From an uncultured Collinsella sp. (GTDB taxonomy: Bacteria; Actinomycetota; Coriobacteriia; Coriobacteriales; Coriobacteriaceae), in NCBI GenBank assembly GCA_905204635.1, contig CAJLAN010000138.1, forward strand, positions 1-5,117: a stretch of 5,117 bases of DNA, given 5' to 3'. Positions 1 through 5,117 of this stretch are shown in pieces; position 1 is the stretch's first letter; each line of letters opens with the position of its first letter. Position numbers and translations under genes: made by a program. Under the pieces are notes generated by a model that worked only from the letters and a program-made list of their open reading frames with translations, was not told the DNA's origin and made no database searches.

Positions 1-31
1 TTCTTCCAGCCCGCCAACTAACCGACCTGCC

Positions 32-74
32 ATAAACCACCACAAAGGTGCCTGTCCCCTTTGCGGTGGTTTAT
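32..74. repeat. Palindromic intergenic repeat, copy 1
   Basis: Two 17-base arms (32-48 and 58-74) are complementary apart from one A/C mismatch and enclose a 9-base loop (tgcctgtcc). The sequence closely matches copy 2 at 440-477, differing by a short indel/substitution in the loop and one base in the right arm. The copies lie immediately before and after the MGMT-family gene. A dispersed, non-coding palindromic repeat (REP-like) is the simplest reading. A GTG inside it is in frame with the downstream gene, but it lies in the hairpin and is not a credible start. Confidence 0.7.
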
Positions 75-101
75 GCTTTTCGGGGTGGAAGGGAGCGAGC
101 A

Positions 102-422
102 ATGACGTCTGAGGGCTTTTTTGAACGGGTGTACGAGGTGGTCGAGCAGATCCCCGAGGGGATGGTAGCCACGTATGGCCAGGTGGCGCTGCTTGCCGGT
201 CGTCCACGAAGTGCGCGGTACGTGGGGTATGCCCTGCATAGCAATCCGCGCCCCGGCGAGATTCCCTGTCACCGCGTGGTGTTTGCCGACGGCCGTATCT
301 GTGAGGGCTTTGCCTTTGGCGGCCCCGATGCTCAGCGTGAGCTCTTAATGGGGGAGGGTGTGACGTTTACCGATCCCGTGCACGTCGACTTGGCCGCCTG
401 TCGCTGGCTTGCCGGACTCTAA
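102..422 (+). CDS. MGMT-family protein (alkyltransferase-like, DNA-binding domain only, active-site Cys retained)
   Basis: This 106-residue protein corresponds to the C-terminal DNA-binding and active-site domain of O6-alkylguanine-DNA alkyltransferases, without the N-terminal domain of Ada or Ogt. Visible family residues are TYGQVA (Tyr25, the helix-turn-helix tyrosine), SARYVG with the 'arginine finger' Arg39, Asn48, and the PCHRV motif with Cys56 as the methyl acceptor. The C-terminal part (GFAFGGPDAQRELLMGEGV, then VDLAACRW) resembles the short alkyltransferase-like (ATL) proteins, most of which carry Trp where this protein has Cys. It is therefore expected to bind alkylated guanine, and could transfer the alkyl group or flag the lesion for nucleotide excision repair. 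The ATG at 102 is chosen because GGGAG lies 6 bases upstream; the longer GTG start at 48 falls within a palindromic repeat. The gene stands alone and converges on trpS. Family is certain; true transferase activity is inferred. Confidence 0.9.
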   Translation: MTSEGFFERVYEVVEQIPEGMVATYGQVALLAGRPRSARYVGYALHSNPRPGEIPCHRVVFADGRICEGFAFGGPDAQRELLMGEGVTFTDPVHVDLAACRWLAGL

Positions 423-439
423 CGGCTCTGCCGTGGCCA

Positions 440-477
440 AAACCACCACAAAGGTGCCTACCCCTTTGTGGTGGTTT
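440..477. repeat. Palindromic intergenic repeat, copy 2
   Basis: Perfect 15-bp arms (440-454 and 463-477) enclose an 8-base loop (tgcctacc). It is a second copy of the palindrome at 32-74 and starts 18 bases after the MGMT-family stop codon. RNA from either strand would form a stable hairpin, so it may also end or protect the MGMT transcript. However, the following bases (TAGTTTACTT) are only weakly T-rich, so it is not a classical terminator. Confidence 0.7.
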
Positions 478-741
478 AGTTTACTTGGGCTAACTTATGG
501 AGAAGCTATGGCGGCGGATATTGATGCTGCAAAGTAAACCACGGCGAACTATATTGGTTTCAGCAACGGAGCAGGCAATAGGCGATGAAAAAGCCTGCCC
601 TGTTGAGTTTGATTCGCATTCCTCCCCTCTGTGCGATTCAACGGTGTACTTCGGGAACAGGCCCGCTGGCAACTAACTGCCGGCGGGCCTGTTCCTGTTT
701 GTCGGGGGAGTGCGATGGACGGAGCCGAAGCGGTCCGGCGC
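478..741. other. Convergent intergenic spacer with stem-loops, no credible gene
   Basis: This spacer lies between the MGMT-family gene (+) and trpS (-). I find no convincing protein gene. It holds three successive inverted repeats: GCAGGC/GCCTGC (571-576 with 593-598), a 10-bp pair with one mismatch (609-618 with 632-641), and the strong 18-bp hairpin at 654-695. A 59-codon reading frame (497-676) spans them but has no good ribosome-binding site and ends inside the last hairpin loop, so it is probably chance. A structured RNA or a decayed element is possible; neither can be shown from sequence alone. Confidence 0.5.
654..695 (+). terminator. Strong 18-bp hairpin, possible terminator
   Basis: Arms 654-671 and 678-695 pair over 18 positions (17 Watson-Crick plus one G-U) around the 6-base loop actaac. 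On the plus strand it is followed by TGTTTGT, a modest U-rich tail, so it could stop transcription coming from the MGMT side toward the convergent trpS. The minus strand has no T tract after it. Termination is an inference; the hairpin itself is plain in the sequence. Confidence 0.45.
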
Positions 742-770
742 AAAAAAAGGCGGACGCCGTAGCGCCCGCC
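742..770 (-). terminator. Rho-independent terminator of trpS
   Basis: Read on the minus strand, a 9-bp stem (762-770 with 749-757, one G-U pair) closes a TACG tetraloop and is followed directly by seven Ts (748-742). It lies 35 bases past the trpS stop codon. The GC-rich stem, stable tetraloop and uninterrupted T tract form a textbook intrinsic terminator. Confidence 0.88.
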
Positions 771-805
771 CTATAGCAATCGAAAGCTCAAGCCAGCAGA
801 TCGGC

Positions 806-1855
806 CTAGTACACCATACCCATGGCGTCCTGAACCTCTGCCAGGGTCTGCTCGGCGATCTCGTTGGCGCGACGGTTGCCCTCGTGCAGCACGTCCTTCA
901 CATAGTCCAGATCGTTCTCGTAGCGCTGGCGACGCTCGCGGATAGGTGCGAAGTACTCGTTGACGACCTCGGTCACGTACTTCTTGAGCTGGCCGGAGCC
1001 GCCCATGCCAATCTCCTCGGCAATTTCGACCTCGGAGCGGCCGGTGCAGATGGCGGCTGTCGAAAGCAGGCCAGACACGCCGGGGCGGTTCTCGGGATCG
1101 AACGTGATCATGCGCTCAGAGTCGGTCTGGCTTTTCTTGATGCGCTTGGCCGTTTCCTCGGCGGTCATCGAAATATTGATGGCGTTGCCGTAGCTCTTGC
1201 TCATCTTGCGACCGTCAAGGCCGGGCAGCAGCGGGGTCTCGGACAGCAGCGCCTCGACCTCGGGAAATACCTTGCCGTAGCGGTTGTTAAAGCGGCGGGC
1301 GATGGTACGGGTGAGCTCGATGTGCGGCAGCTGGTCGCGGCCGACGGGCACCACATTGCCCTTGCAGAACAGGATGTCGCAGGCCTGGTGCACCGGGTAG
1401 CTGAGGAGCAGGCCCGTGAGCGCGTGGCCCGAGGCCTCCTGCTCGGCCTTCACCGTGGGGTTGCGCATGAGCTCGGATTCGGTGACGAGCGACAGGAAGG
1501 GGAGCATGAGCTGGTTTAGGGCGGGCACGGCGGAGTGGGTGAAGATGATGGTCTTCTCCGGATCGATGCCGCAGGCCAGATAATCGATGACCATGTTGTG
1601 CACGTTGTCGGCGATATTTGCCGTGGTGTCGCGGTCGGTGATGACCTGGTAGTCGGCGATGAGTACGTTGGTCCTGGCGCCCATGTTCTGCAGCTCCACG
1701 CGGCCCTTGAGGGTGCCAAAGTAGTGACCCAGGTGCAGACGGCCGGTGGGGCGGTCGCCGGTAAGCATGGTGAACTTCTCGGGCGTCTTGGCCAGGCCCT
1801 CGCGAATGGCGTTGCTCTTTTGCAGCGCGACTTCGTAGCTGTTCTCGTTTGGCAT
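806..1855 (-). CDS. trpS: Tryptophanyl-tRNA synthetase
   Basis: This cytoplasmic class I aminoacyl-tRNA synthetase activates tryptophan with ATP and charges tRNA-Trp. The 349-residue product has normal length for bacterial TrpRS. The class I signature HLGH is at residues 41-44 in TGDRPTGRLHLGHYFG, and KMSKS is at 217-221 in LDGRKMSKSYGNA. The TGDRPTG...HLGH N-terminus resembles the TrpRS subtype seen in many clostridia, rather than the shorter Bacillus-type 'SGIQPSG' N-terminus. Start choice: the ATG at 1855 has AGGAG 5 bases upstream (minus strand); an open frame continues further upstream but reads through the spacer. The gene is followed by a clear terminator and preceded by a WecA/TagO-type gene 159 bases away on the same strand. 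No T-box leader is visible and no convincing promoter was found in that gap, so co-transcription with the upstream gene is possible. Confidence 0.97.
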   Translation of the reverse strand: MPNENSYEVALQKSNAIREGLAKTPEKFTMLTGDRPTGRLHLGHYFGTLKGRVELQNMGARTNVLIADYQVITDRDTTANIADNVHNMVIDYLACGIDPEKTIIFTHSAVPALNQLMLPFLSLVTESELMRNPTVKAEQEASGHALTGLLLSYPVHQACDILFCKGNVVPVGRDQLPHIELTRTIARRFNNRYGKVFPEVEALLSETPLLPGLDGRKMSKSYGNAINISMTAEETAKRIKKSQTDSERMITFDPENRPGVSGLLSTAAICTGRSEVEIAEEIGMGGSGQLKKYVTEVVNEYFAPIRERRQRYENDLDYVKDVLHEGNRRANEIAEQTLAEVQDAMGMVY

Positions 1856-1860
1856 GATTG

Positions 1861-1865
1861 CTCCT
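1861..1865 (-). promoter_or_regulatory. Ribosome-binding site of trpS
   Basis: AGGAG on the minus strand lies 5 bases before the ATG at 1855. It fixes the start at MPNENSYEV and rules out the longer in-frame extension reaching 1999. Confidence 0.8.
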
Positions 1866-2014
1866 AACGTATGTTCATGGGTCAAGATGATAACGCGTTT
1901 ATTGGAGGGGCGGGGCGTAAGTAGGCGAGGGGCGGGAGAGGGGTGGCTTGTGCGATGGGCGCGGCGCGGCCGCGCTTGGCCAACGGTGCCTTGGCACATC
2001 CTCGGCAGCTTGCC

Positions 2015-3214
2015 CTAGAGCTTGTGGTGGCGCTCTTCTTTGCGCTCCTCGGCTGCCTGCTCCTCCTGCTTAAAGGCGGGGTCGTCGGGGGTGACCAGTT
2101 CGTCCTCGTGCGTGCGCTTGTTGTAATGGTGGCGCAGCACGGGTTCAAACAGGTGCAGGTGCTTGGCAAAGGCCGCCGAGCCAATGGCAAGCACGGTAAA
2201 GATGAGCACGCGCATGGGCACCTCGACCTGATTGATGGCGGCGGCGCCGGCCGAAAGCATGATGCACCAGGCATAGATGAGCAGCACAGCCTGTTTTTGG
2301 TTGTAGCCTTCTTGGATCAGGCGGTGGTGGATGTGGCCCTTGTCGGCCTGCCCGATGCTAATGTGGGCGCGCTTGCGGCGCACGATGGCGCTAAACGTGT
2401 CGATGATAGGCACGCCGGCAACGATGAGCGGGATGATAAGCGAGGTGAGTGCGGCGGTGCGGCTCACGTTGAGCAGCGAGATGGAGCCCAGCGCAAAGCC
2501 CAGAAGCAGCGACCCCGAGTCGCCCAAGAAGATGCTTGCGGGGTTGAAGTTGTAGCGCAAAAAGGCCAGACAGGCGCCAAAGAGCGCAATGGAGAGCGCG
2601 GCGGCGTCGATGCGGCCCGAGAGAACGGCCATCGAAAACATGGTGAACGAGGCGATGCCGCAGATGCCCGTGGCCAAGCCGTCGAGGCCGTCGATGAGGT
2701 TAATGATGTTGGTGAATGCCACCAGATAGATCACGGTGATGGGGTAGGCGAGCCATCCGAGCATGATCTCGCCGGGAGCAAACGGGTTGACGATGACGCC
2801 GATTTTTAGGCCGCCCATGCAGGCGATAAGCGCGGCGAGGACCTGTCCGGCCAGCTTTTGCTTGGGCGTGAGCTGGAAGACGTCGTCGATAGCGCCGGTC
2901 GCAAAGATGACGGTAAAGGAGAGCGCCAGCATGGGATAGCTAATGTGAAGGCGCGGGTGCGGCACCAGGACGGGTGGCCAGCCTAGGTACCAGGTGCCTA
3001 GGATTTGCACAATGCAGGCAACGACCAGGCCCAAAAACACCGCCGTTCCGCCCAAACGCGGGATGGGCTTGGTGTTGATGCGGCGCTTAGAAGGATAGTC
3101 GACGGCATCGAGCTTAATTGCCAAGCGCTTGACCAGGGGCACCGCGAGGAAGGTCGTGATAAAAGCCGCCGCTGCCACGCATAGGTACGGTATGTAGCTC
3201 GGGGACGAAGTCAT
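2015..3214 (-). CDS. WecA/TagO-type polyprenyl-phosphate sugar-1-phosphate transferase (MraY-like family)
   Basis: This integral membrane enzyme is predicted to move a sugar-1-phosphate (GlcNAc-1-P in characterised relatives) from a UDP-sugar to undecaprenyl phosphate, the first step of cell-wall glycopolymer synthesis. The 399-residue product has many hydrophobic segments; the first is about residues 8-27. Family motifs are PRLGG (52-56), the Asp pair D110-D111 in GAIDD, NIINLIDGLDGLA (169-181, with D175 and D178), FLGDSGS (229-235), and the cytoplasmic HIHH motif (294-297 in DKGHIHHRL). HIHH favours WecA/TagO over MraY. The tail after about residue 361 is hydrophilic and rich in Glu, Lys and His, beyond the last membrane segment. 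The ATG at 3214 matches the usual N-terminus, but no Shine-Dalgarno sequence precedes it; an ATG at 3286 would add 24 residues. It may be co-transcribed with trpS. The exact sugar cannot be read from sequence. Confidence 0.92.
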   Translation of the reverse strand: MTSSPSYIPYLCVAAAAFITTFLAVPLVKRLAIKLDAVDYPSKRRINTKPIPRLGGTAVFLGLVVACIVQILGTWYLGWPPVLVPHPRLHISYPMLALSFTVIFATGAIDDVFQLTPKQKLAGQVLAALIACMGGLKIGVIVNPFAPGEIMLGWLAYPITVIYLVAFTNIINLIDGLDGLATGICGIASFTMFSMAVLSGRIDAAALSIALFGACLAFLRYNFNPASIFLGDSGSLLLGFALGSISLLNVSRTAALTSLIIPLIVAGVPIIDTFSAIVRRKRAHISIGQADKGHIHHRLIQEGYNQKQAVLLIYAWCIMLSAGAAAINQVEVPMRVLIFTVLAIGSAAFAKHLHLFEPVLRHHYNKRTHEDELVTPDDPAFKQEEQAAEERKEERHHKL

Positions 3215-3416
3215 GAATCTAAAAACCGCCAAGCGTCGAAGGAAAAGGTCAAAGGTTGCTACGCGGAAATGGCATAGCTGTCCCATGATACTCGACCGAG
3301 GGGGTGCGGAGGTTTGCACCGTGCGATTATCACGCGCATACCAGATATTGGAATGTTGTCGATGGCTTGTCGGGATGCCGGCGGGGATCCATATGGACTG
3401 TATGGTGATTTTCGGC

Positions 3417-3587
3417 AAAAGAAAACCACCCCCCACGTTACGAAAATGAACCCACCTAAAACAGGTGGGTGCCCTCATCGACTGTTCCAGCGTCCTTAAC
3501 AACGAAGGATACCTGTACTAGGCACGACTGTGTGGGCTCCCTAAATAAACGCGACGGTTCACCCAGTTGCTCCGCGGGGGGCGGAAT
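3417..3587 (-). ncRNA. Candidate 6S RNA (ssrS-like structured RNA)
   Basis: On the minus strand, the two ends of a roughly 171-base segment pair over 12 positions (3573-3584 with 3426-3437; 10 Watson-Crick, 2 G-U) although about 135 bases apart. A second stem (3556-3561 with 3447-3452, TGAACC/GGTTCA) lies inside it. Next come a large unpaired region and an 8-bp hairpin on the 3' side (3463-3470 with 3450-3457, loop GTTTT). An apical arm has GCCC/GGGC (3534-3537 with 3471-3474) and a TCCTT/AAGGA tip (3505-3509 with 3493-3497). The RNA ends in TTTTCTTTT (3425-3417). A closing stem, central bubble, 3'-side hairpin and apical stem are the known layout of 6S RNA, which binds the housekeeping RNA polymerase holoenzyme as an open-promoter mimic. 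The pairings are seen; the 6S identity is inferred from architecture and size. No open reading frame explains the pairing. Confidence 0.55.
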
Positions 3588-3593
3588 AACTAC

Positions 3594-3622
3594 ATCATAA
3601 AGCGGCACTTTATCGATTCCAG
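3594..3622 (-). promoter_or_regulatory. Possible promoter of the candidate structured RNA
   Basis: On the minus strand TATGAT (3599-3594, 5 of 6 matches to TATAAT) lies 7 bases before A3587, which is 3 bases before the closing stem. A weak -35-like CTGGAA (3622-3617) is 17 bases upstream. The placement agrees well with the RNA's 5' end, but the -35 element is poor. An alternative pair, TTGTAA (3636-3631) and GATAAA (3614-3609), would start the RNA about 15 bases earlier. Confidence 0.35.
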
Positions 3623-3624
3623 TC

Positions 3625-3653
3625 TTGACATTACAAAAATCGTGTCGGACGAT
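3625..3653 (+). promoter_or_regulatory. Possible promoter of the radical SAM gene
   Basis: A perfect TTGACA -35 hexamer (3625-3630) is followed, at a 17-base spacing, by GACGAT (3648-3653), only 3 of 6 matches to the -10 consensus. It is the best plus-strand candidate upstream of the gene starting at 3738 and would leave a leader of about 80 bases. It is divergent from the candidate RNA promoter and partly interleaved with it. Confidence 0.3.
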
Positions 3654-3737
3654 TACGGCGCCTTAGGGACGGAGCCGTCTACCCGGTCTGGCCCTTTACG
3701 TTTGAGCTGCTGAATCGTTGTTTTGGAGCATGTTTTT

Positions 3738-4676
3738 ATGCCGACGTCGTTGACCGAACTTTTTTCGCCCGCCTGCCATTTGTGTCCGCGCCGTTGCGGT
3801 GCGGCGCGTGATGAGGGTGCGCGTGGCGTATGCGGTGCCGACGACACGCTTAAGGTCGCTCGCGCGGCGCTTCATATGTGGGAGGAGCCGCCTATCTCGG
3901 GCGAAGCCGGTTCGGGCACGATCTTCTTTAGCGGCTGCTCGCTTAAATGTATCTACTGCCAGAATCACGAGATCTCGACCGGCAATTTTGGGCTTGAGAT
4001 TTCGCCTGAGCGCCTGGTCGAGATTATGCTGGAACTGCAGGACCAGGGTGCCAACAACATCAATTTGGTGACGGCGACGCACTATGCGCACCTATTGCCT
4101 GCCGCGATTGTCGCAGCGCGGGAGCGCGGGCTGGACATCCCGATTGTCTACAACACGAGTGGTTACGAGCGCGCGAGTGCCGTGGCGGCGCTGGGCGACC
4201 TGGTCGATGTGTGGCTCACCGACTTTAAATATGCCGATGCTGGGCTTGCGCAGTCGCTTTCTCATATTAAGGATTACCCGCGCGTGGCCGTGTCGGGCCT
4301 GGCACAGATGGCGTGCGAGATCGAGCGCCGCGGGGGAGAGCTGGTGGACGAGGACGGGCTCATGAAGCGCGGCATCATCGTGCGCCACCTGGTGCTGCCG
4401 GGGCATGCGGACGATTCGTGCCGCGTTCTGGACCTGGTGTGGCAGACGGTGGGCGACGTGCCGATCTCGGTCATGAACCAGTACACGCCCAATGCCCTCA
4501 TGCGCGAGCAGGGCGGCGATCTGGCGCGTGCCGTGACGCGCGAGGAGTACGAGCAGGTGCTCGACCATGCCGACGACCTGGGCTTTACGACGATGTTCTG
4601 GCAAGAGGGCGGCGCGGTAGACGAGAGCTTCACCCCGGCCTTCGACACCACCGGTGTTCTCACCAGTGCAAAGTAG
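3738..4676 (+). CDS. Radical SAM protein, PflX-like (pyruvate formate-lyase activase homologue)
   Basis: The 312-residue protein has the radical SAM CxxxCxxC motif (Cys67, Cys71, Cys74 in GCSLKCIYCQN), which binds the [4Fe-4S] cluster that cleaves S-adenosylmethionine. A second cysteine group precedes it at the N-terminus (Cys13, Cys16, Cys20, Cys32 in CHLCPRRCG...VCG), typical of the PflX branch. Further conserved-looking segments are WEEPPISG (48-55), GSGTIFFSG (58-66), NINLVTATH (107-115), IPIVYNTSGYE (134-144), DFKY (162-165), DEDGLMKRGIIVRHLVLPG (204-222) and NQYTP (247-251). Length fits the family. Relatives are annotated as activases of glycyl radical enzymes, but the PflX branch has no well-established substrate, and no glycyl radical enzyme is encoded here. 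The ATG at 3738 is chosen because GGAG lies 9 bases upstream; a TTG at 3723 is in frame but would include that site. It appears monocistronic. Confidence 0.93.
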   Translation: MPTSLTELFSPACHLCPRRCGAARDEGARGVCGADDTLKVARAALHMWEEPPISGEAGSGTIFFSGCSLKCIYCQNHEISTGNFGLEISPERLVEIMLELQDQGANNINLVTATHYAHLLPAAIVAARERGLDIPIVYNTSGYERASAVAALGDLVDVWLTDFKYADAGLAQSLSHIKDYPRVAVSGLAQMACEIERRGGELVDEDGLMKRGIIVRHLVLPGHADDSCRVLDLVWQTVGDVPISVMNQYTPNALMREQGGDLARAVTREEYEQVLDHADDLGFTTMFWQEGGAVDESFTPAFDTTGVLTSAK

Positions 4677-4685
4677 TGCGTTCGT

Positions 4686-4769
4686 CGATGAATTTTCTGG
4701 GACGGGGATAAAAAATCATCGAGAGCATCGCCTGTTCGAAAAGTTGCCAAAATAGCCGCGTCCCAAAAA
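4686..4769 (+). other. Structured spacer after the radical SAM gene
   Basis: Starting 10 bases after the radical SAM stop codon, CGATGA-A-TTTT (4686-4696) can pair with AAAA-A-TCATCG (4711-4721), giving 10 pairs and one mismatch around a 14-base loop. The loop holds TGGGACG (4698-4704), which is exactly complementary to CGTCCCA (4759-4765), followed by AAAA. The two pairings together would form a pseudoknot-like fold; alternatively, the longer inverted repeat 4698-4765 marks the ends of a small intergenic repeat element. It may serve as the 3' end of the radical SAM transcript, though there is no T tract after the hairpin on the plus strand. Confidence 0.4.
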
Positions 4770-4785
4770 GACTGGTTATTGGGCG

Positions 4786-4813
4786 TTGACAGTTGGCGAG
4801 CCGTAGGTAAAAT
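4786..4813 (+). promoter_or_regulatory. Promoter of the tRNA-Ala gene
   Basis: A perfect TTGACA (4786-4791) and TAAAAT (4808-4813, 5 of 6 matches) are separated by 16 bases. Transcription would start near 4820, a few bases before the mature tRNA at 4827. This is the best housekeeping-sigma promoter match in the window, as expected for a stable RNA gene. Confidence 0.8.
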
Positions 4814-4826
4814 ATCGACTTGTCCT

Positions 4827-4899
4827 GGGGACGTAGCTCAGTTGGGAGAGCGCTGCCGTCGCATGGCAGAGGCCGAGGGTTCGACTCCCTTCGTCTCCA
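4827..4899 (+). tRNA. tRNA-Ala (anticodon CGC)
   Basis: All 73 positions fold into the cloverleaf. The acceptor stem GGGGACG/CGTCTCC has one G-T pair, the D stem is GCTC/GAGC, and the anticodon stem is CTGCC/GGCAG with loop GTCGCAT. The variable loop has 5 bases, and the T stem GAGGG/CCCTT encloses TTCGACT. The anticodon CGC reads the alanine codon GCG. The acceptor wobble is G3-U70, the main identity element of tRNA-Ala, and the discriminator base is A. The genome continues with CCC rather than CCA, so the 3' CCA must be added after transcription. It has its own promoter and terminator. Confidence 0.97.
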
Positions 4900-4914
4900 C
4901 CCTTGGATTTGATA

Positions 4915-4945
4915 AGCCGCTGACATTGTGTCGGCGGCTTTTTTT
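4915..4945 (+). terminator. Rho-independent terminator after tRNA-Ala
   Basis: An 11-bp stem (4915-4925 with 4929-4939, one G-U pair) closes a 3-base loop and runs into seven Ts (4939-4945). It starts 15 bases after the tRNA and separates it from the coding region beginning at 4964. Confidence 0.88.
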
Positions 4946-4963
4946 AAAAGAAAGGGCTATACC

Positions 4964-5117
4964 ATGGCCGAGCTTGAGTCCCAACCACTGTCTGCCGAGG
5001 AGCGCGCCGAGTTGGAGGAGCTCCGCGCCGAGAAGGCTCGTCGCGAGGCCCAGGAAGAGGCCCGTCGCGAGCGCGAGGAGCTGGCTGCCCTGCGCGCCGA
5101 GCGTGCGAAGGTCGAGG
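4964..5117 (+). CDS. Coiled-coil protein of unknown function (5' part only)
   Basis: The reading frame is open from the ATG at 4964 to the window edge (51 codons visible). GAAAGGG lies 7 bases upstream as a ribosome-binding site, and a terminator ends just before it, supporting an independent gene start. The visible part begins MAELESQPLS and then becomes almost entirely Glu, Ala, Arg, Lys and Leu, with segments such as EELRAEKARREAQ and EELAALRAERAKVE. It shows heptad-like Leu/Ala spacing expected for a long charged alpha-helix or coiled coil. There is no signal peptide or membrane segment in this stretch; the C-terminal domain that would identify the protein lies outside the window. I do not recognise the gene and assign no function. 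Confidence 0.75.
   Translation, partial: MAELESQPLSAEERAELEELRAEKARREAQEEARREREELAALRAERAKVE

Noticed and set aside
497..676. 59-codon plus-strand frame starting MEKLWRRILMLQ, and a nested 9-codon frame MAADIDAAK at 510
   Set aside because: The longer frame lacks a good ribosome-binding site and ends inside the 18-bp hairpin loop. The short one has GGAG upstream but no evidence of a leader role.
715..762. 15-codon plus-strand frame MDGAEAVRRKKRRTP after a GGGGGAG-like site
   Set aside because: Its lysine/arginine stretch is just the complement of the trpS terminator T tract and stem; it is most likely chance.
710..1519. Long plus-strand reading frame (269 codons) opposite trpS
   Set aside because: It is a shadow on the antisense strand of trpS, a product of high GC codon bias; it shows no recognisable domain, and trpS motifs are clear on the other strand.
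1956..1997. GC-rich palindromes (12-bp GCGCGGCCGCGC at 1964-1975, and GTGCC/GGCAC at 1986-1997) between the transferase gene and trpS
   Set aside because: No T tract follows on the minus strand and the loops are absent or too short, so they do not make a credible terminator; likely a by-product of local GC content.
1856..2014. Possible T-box or attenuator leader before trpS
   Set aside because: The gap is only 159 bases, with no T-box consensus, no leader peptide rich in Trp codons and no terminator/antiterminator pair.
1943..2809. Long plus-strand reading frame (288 codons) opposite the WecA/TagO-type gene
   Set aside because: It is an antisense shadow of a well-supported membrane enzyme, rich in His, Asp, Gly and Ala with no domain logic.
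4660..4926. Minus-strand reading frame containing RRRESNPRPLPCDGSALPTELRP
   Set aside because: This is the well-known spurious peptide produced by translating the antisense strand of a tRNA gene; it overlaps tRNA-Ala and its promoter.

Overview
The window looks like a high-GC, Gram-positive-type genome from the Actinomycetota. Palindromic intergenic repeats carrying a 'GGTGCCTGTCCCC'-type loop, together with the protein styles, suggest a Coriobacteriia gut bacterium close to Collinsella. That placement is inference from style, not a database match. No phage, insertion sequence, CRISPR array or defence system is visible; this is mostly ordinary chromosomal housekeeping sequence.

Layout, left to right. 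(1) A short MGMT-family DNA-alkylation protein gene (102-422, +) sits between two copies of a near-perfect palindrome (32-74 and 440-477). (2) A geneless convergent spacer (478-741) holds several stem-loops, the strongest at 654-695. (3) trpS (806-1855, -) encodes tryptophanyl-tRNA synthetase and has a clear rho-independent terminator at 742-770. (4) 159 bases upstream on the same strand lies a polyprenyl-phosphate sugar-1-phosphate transferase of the WecA/TagO (MraY-like) family (2015-3214, -). It would load the first sugar phosphate onto the lipid carrier for a cell-wall glycopolymer. (5) The 523-base spacer 3215-3737 is not empty. On the minus strand it holds a strong candidate structured RNA (about 3417-3587). 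It has a 12-bp end-to-end closing stem, a large internal bubble with a small hairpin on its 3' side, an apical stem-loop and a U-rich 3' end, which is the layout of 6S RNA. (6) A PflX-like radical SAM protein (3738-4676, +) follows. (7) A tRNA-Ala(CGC) gene (4827-4899, +) has a recognisable promoter and terminator. (8) The 5' end of a gene for an Arg/Glu/Ala-rich coiled-coil protein (4964 onward, +) runs off the window.

The genes do not form one pathway. trpS and the transferase may be co-transcribed, since no terminator is visible between them. The other units appear independent, with their own signals. The most interesting item is the candidate 6S-like RNA, which no protein-coding feature explains. 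The palindrome pair around the MGMT-family gene and the structured spacer after the radical SAM gene are secondary points.
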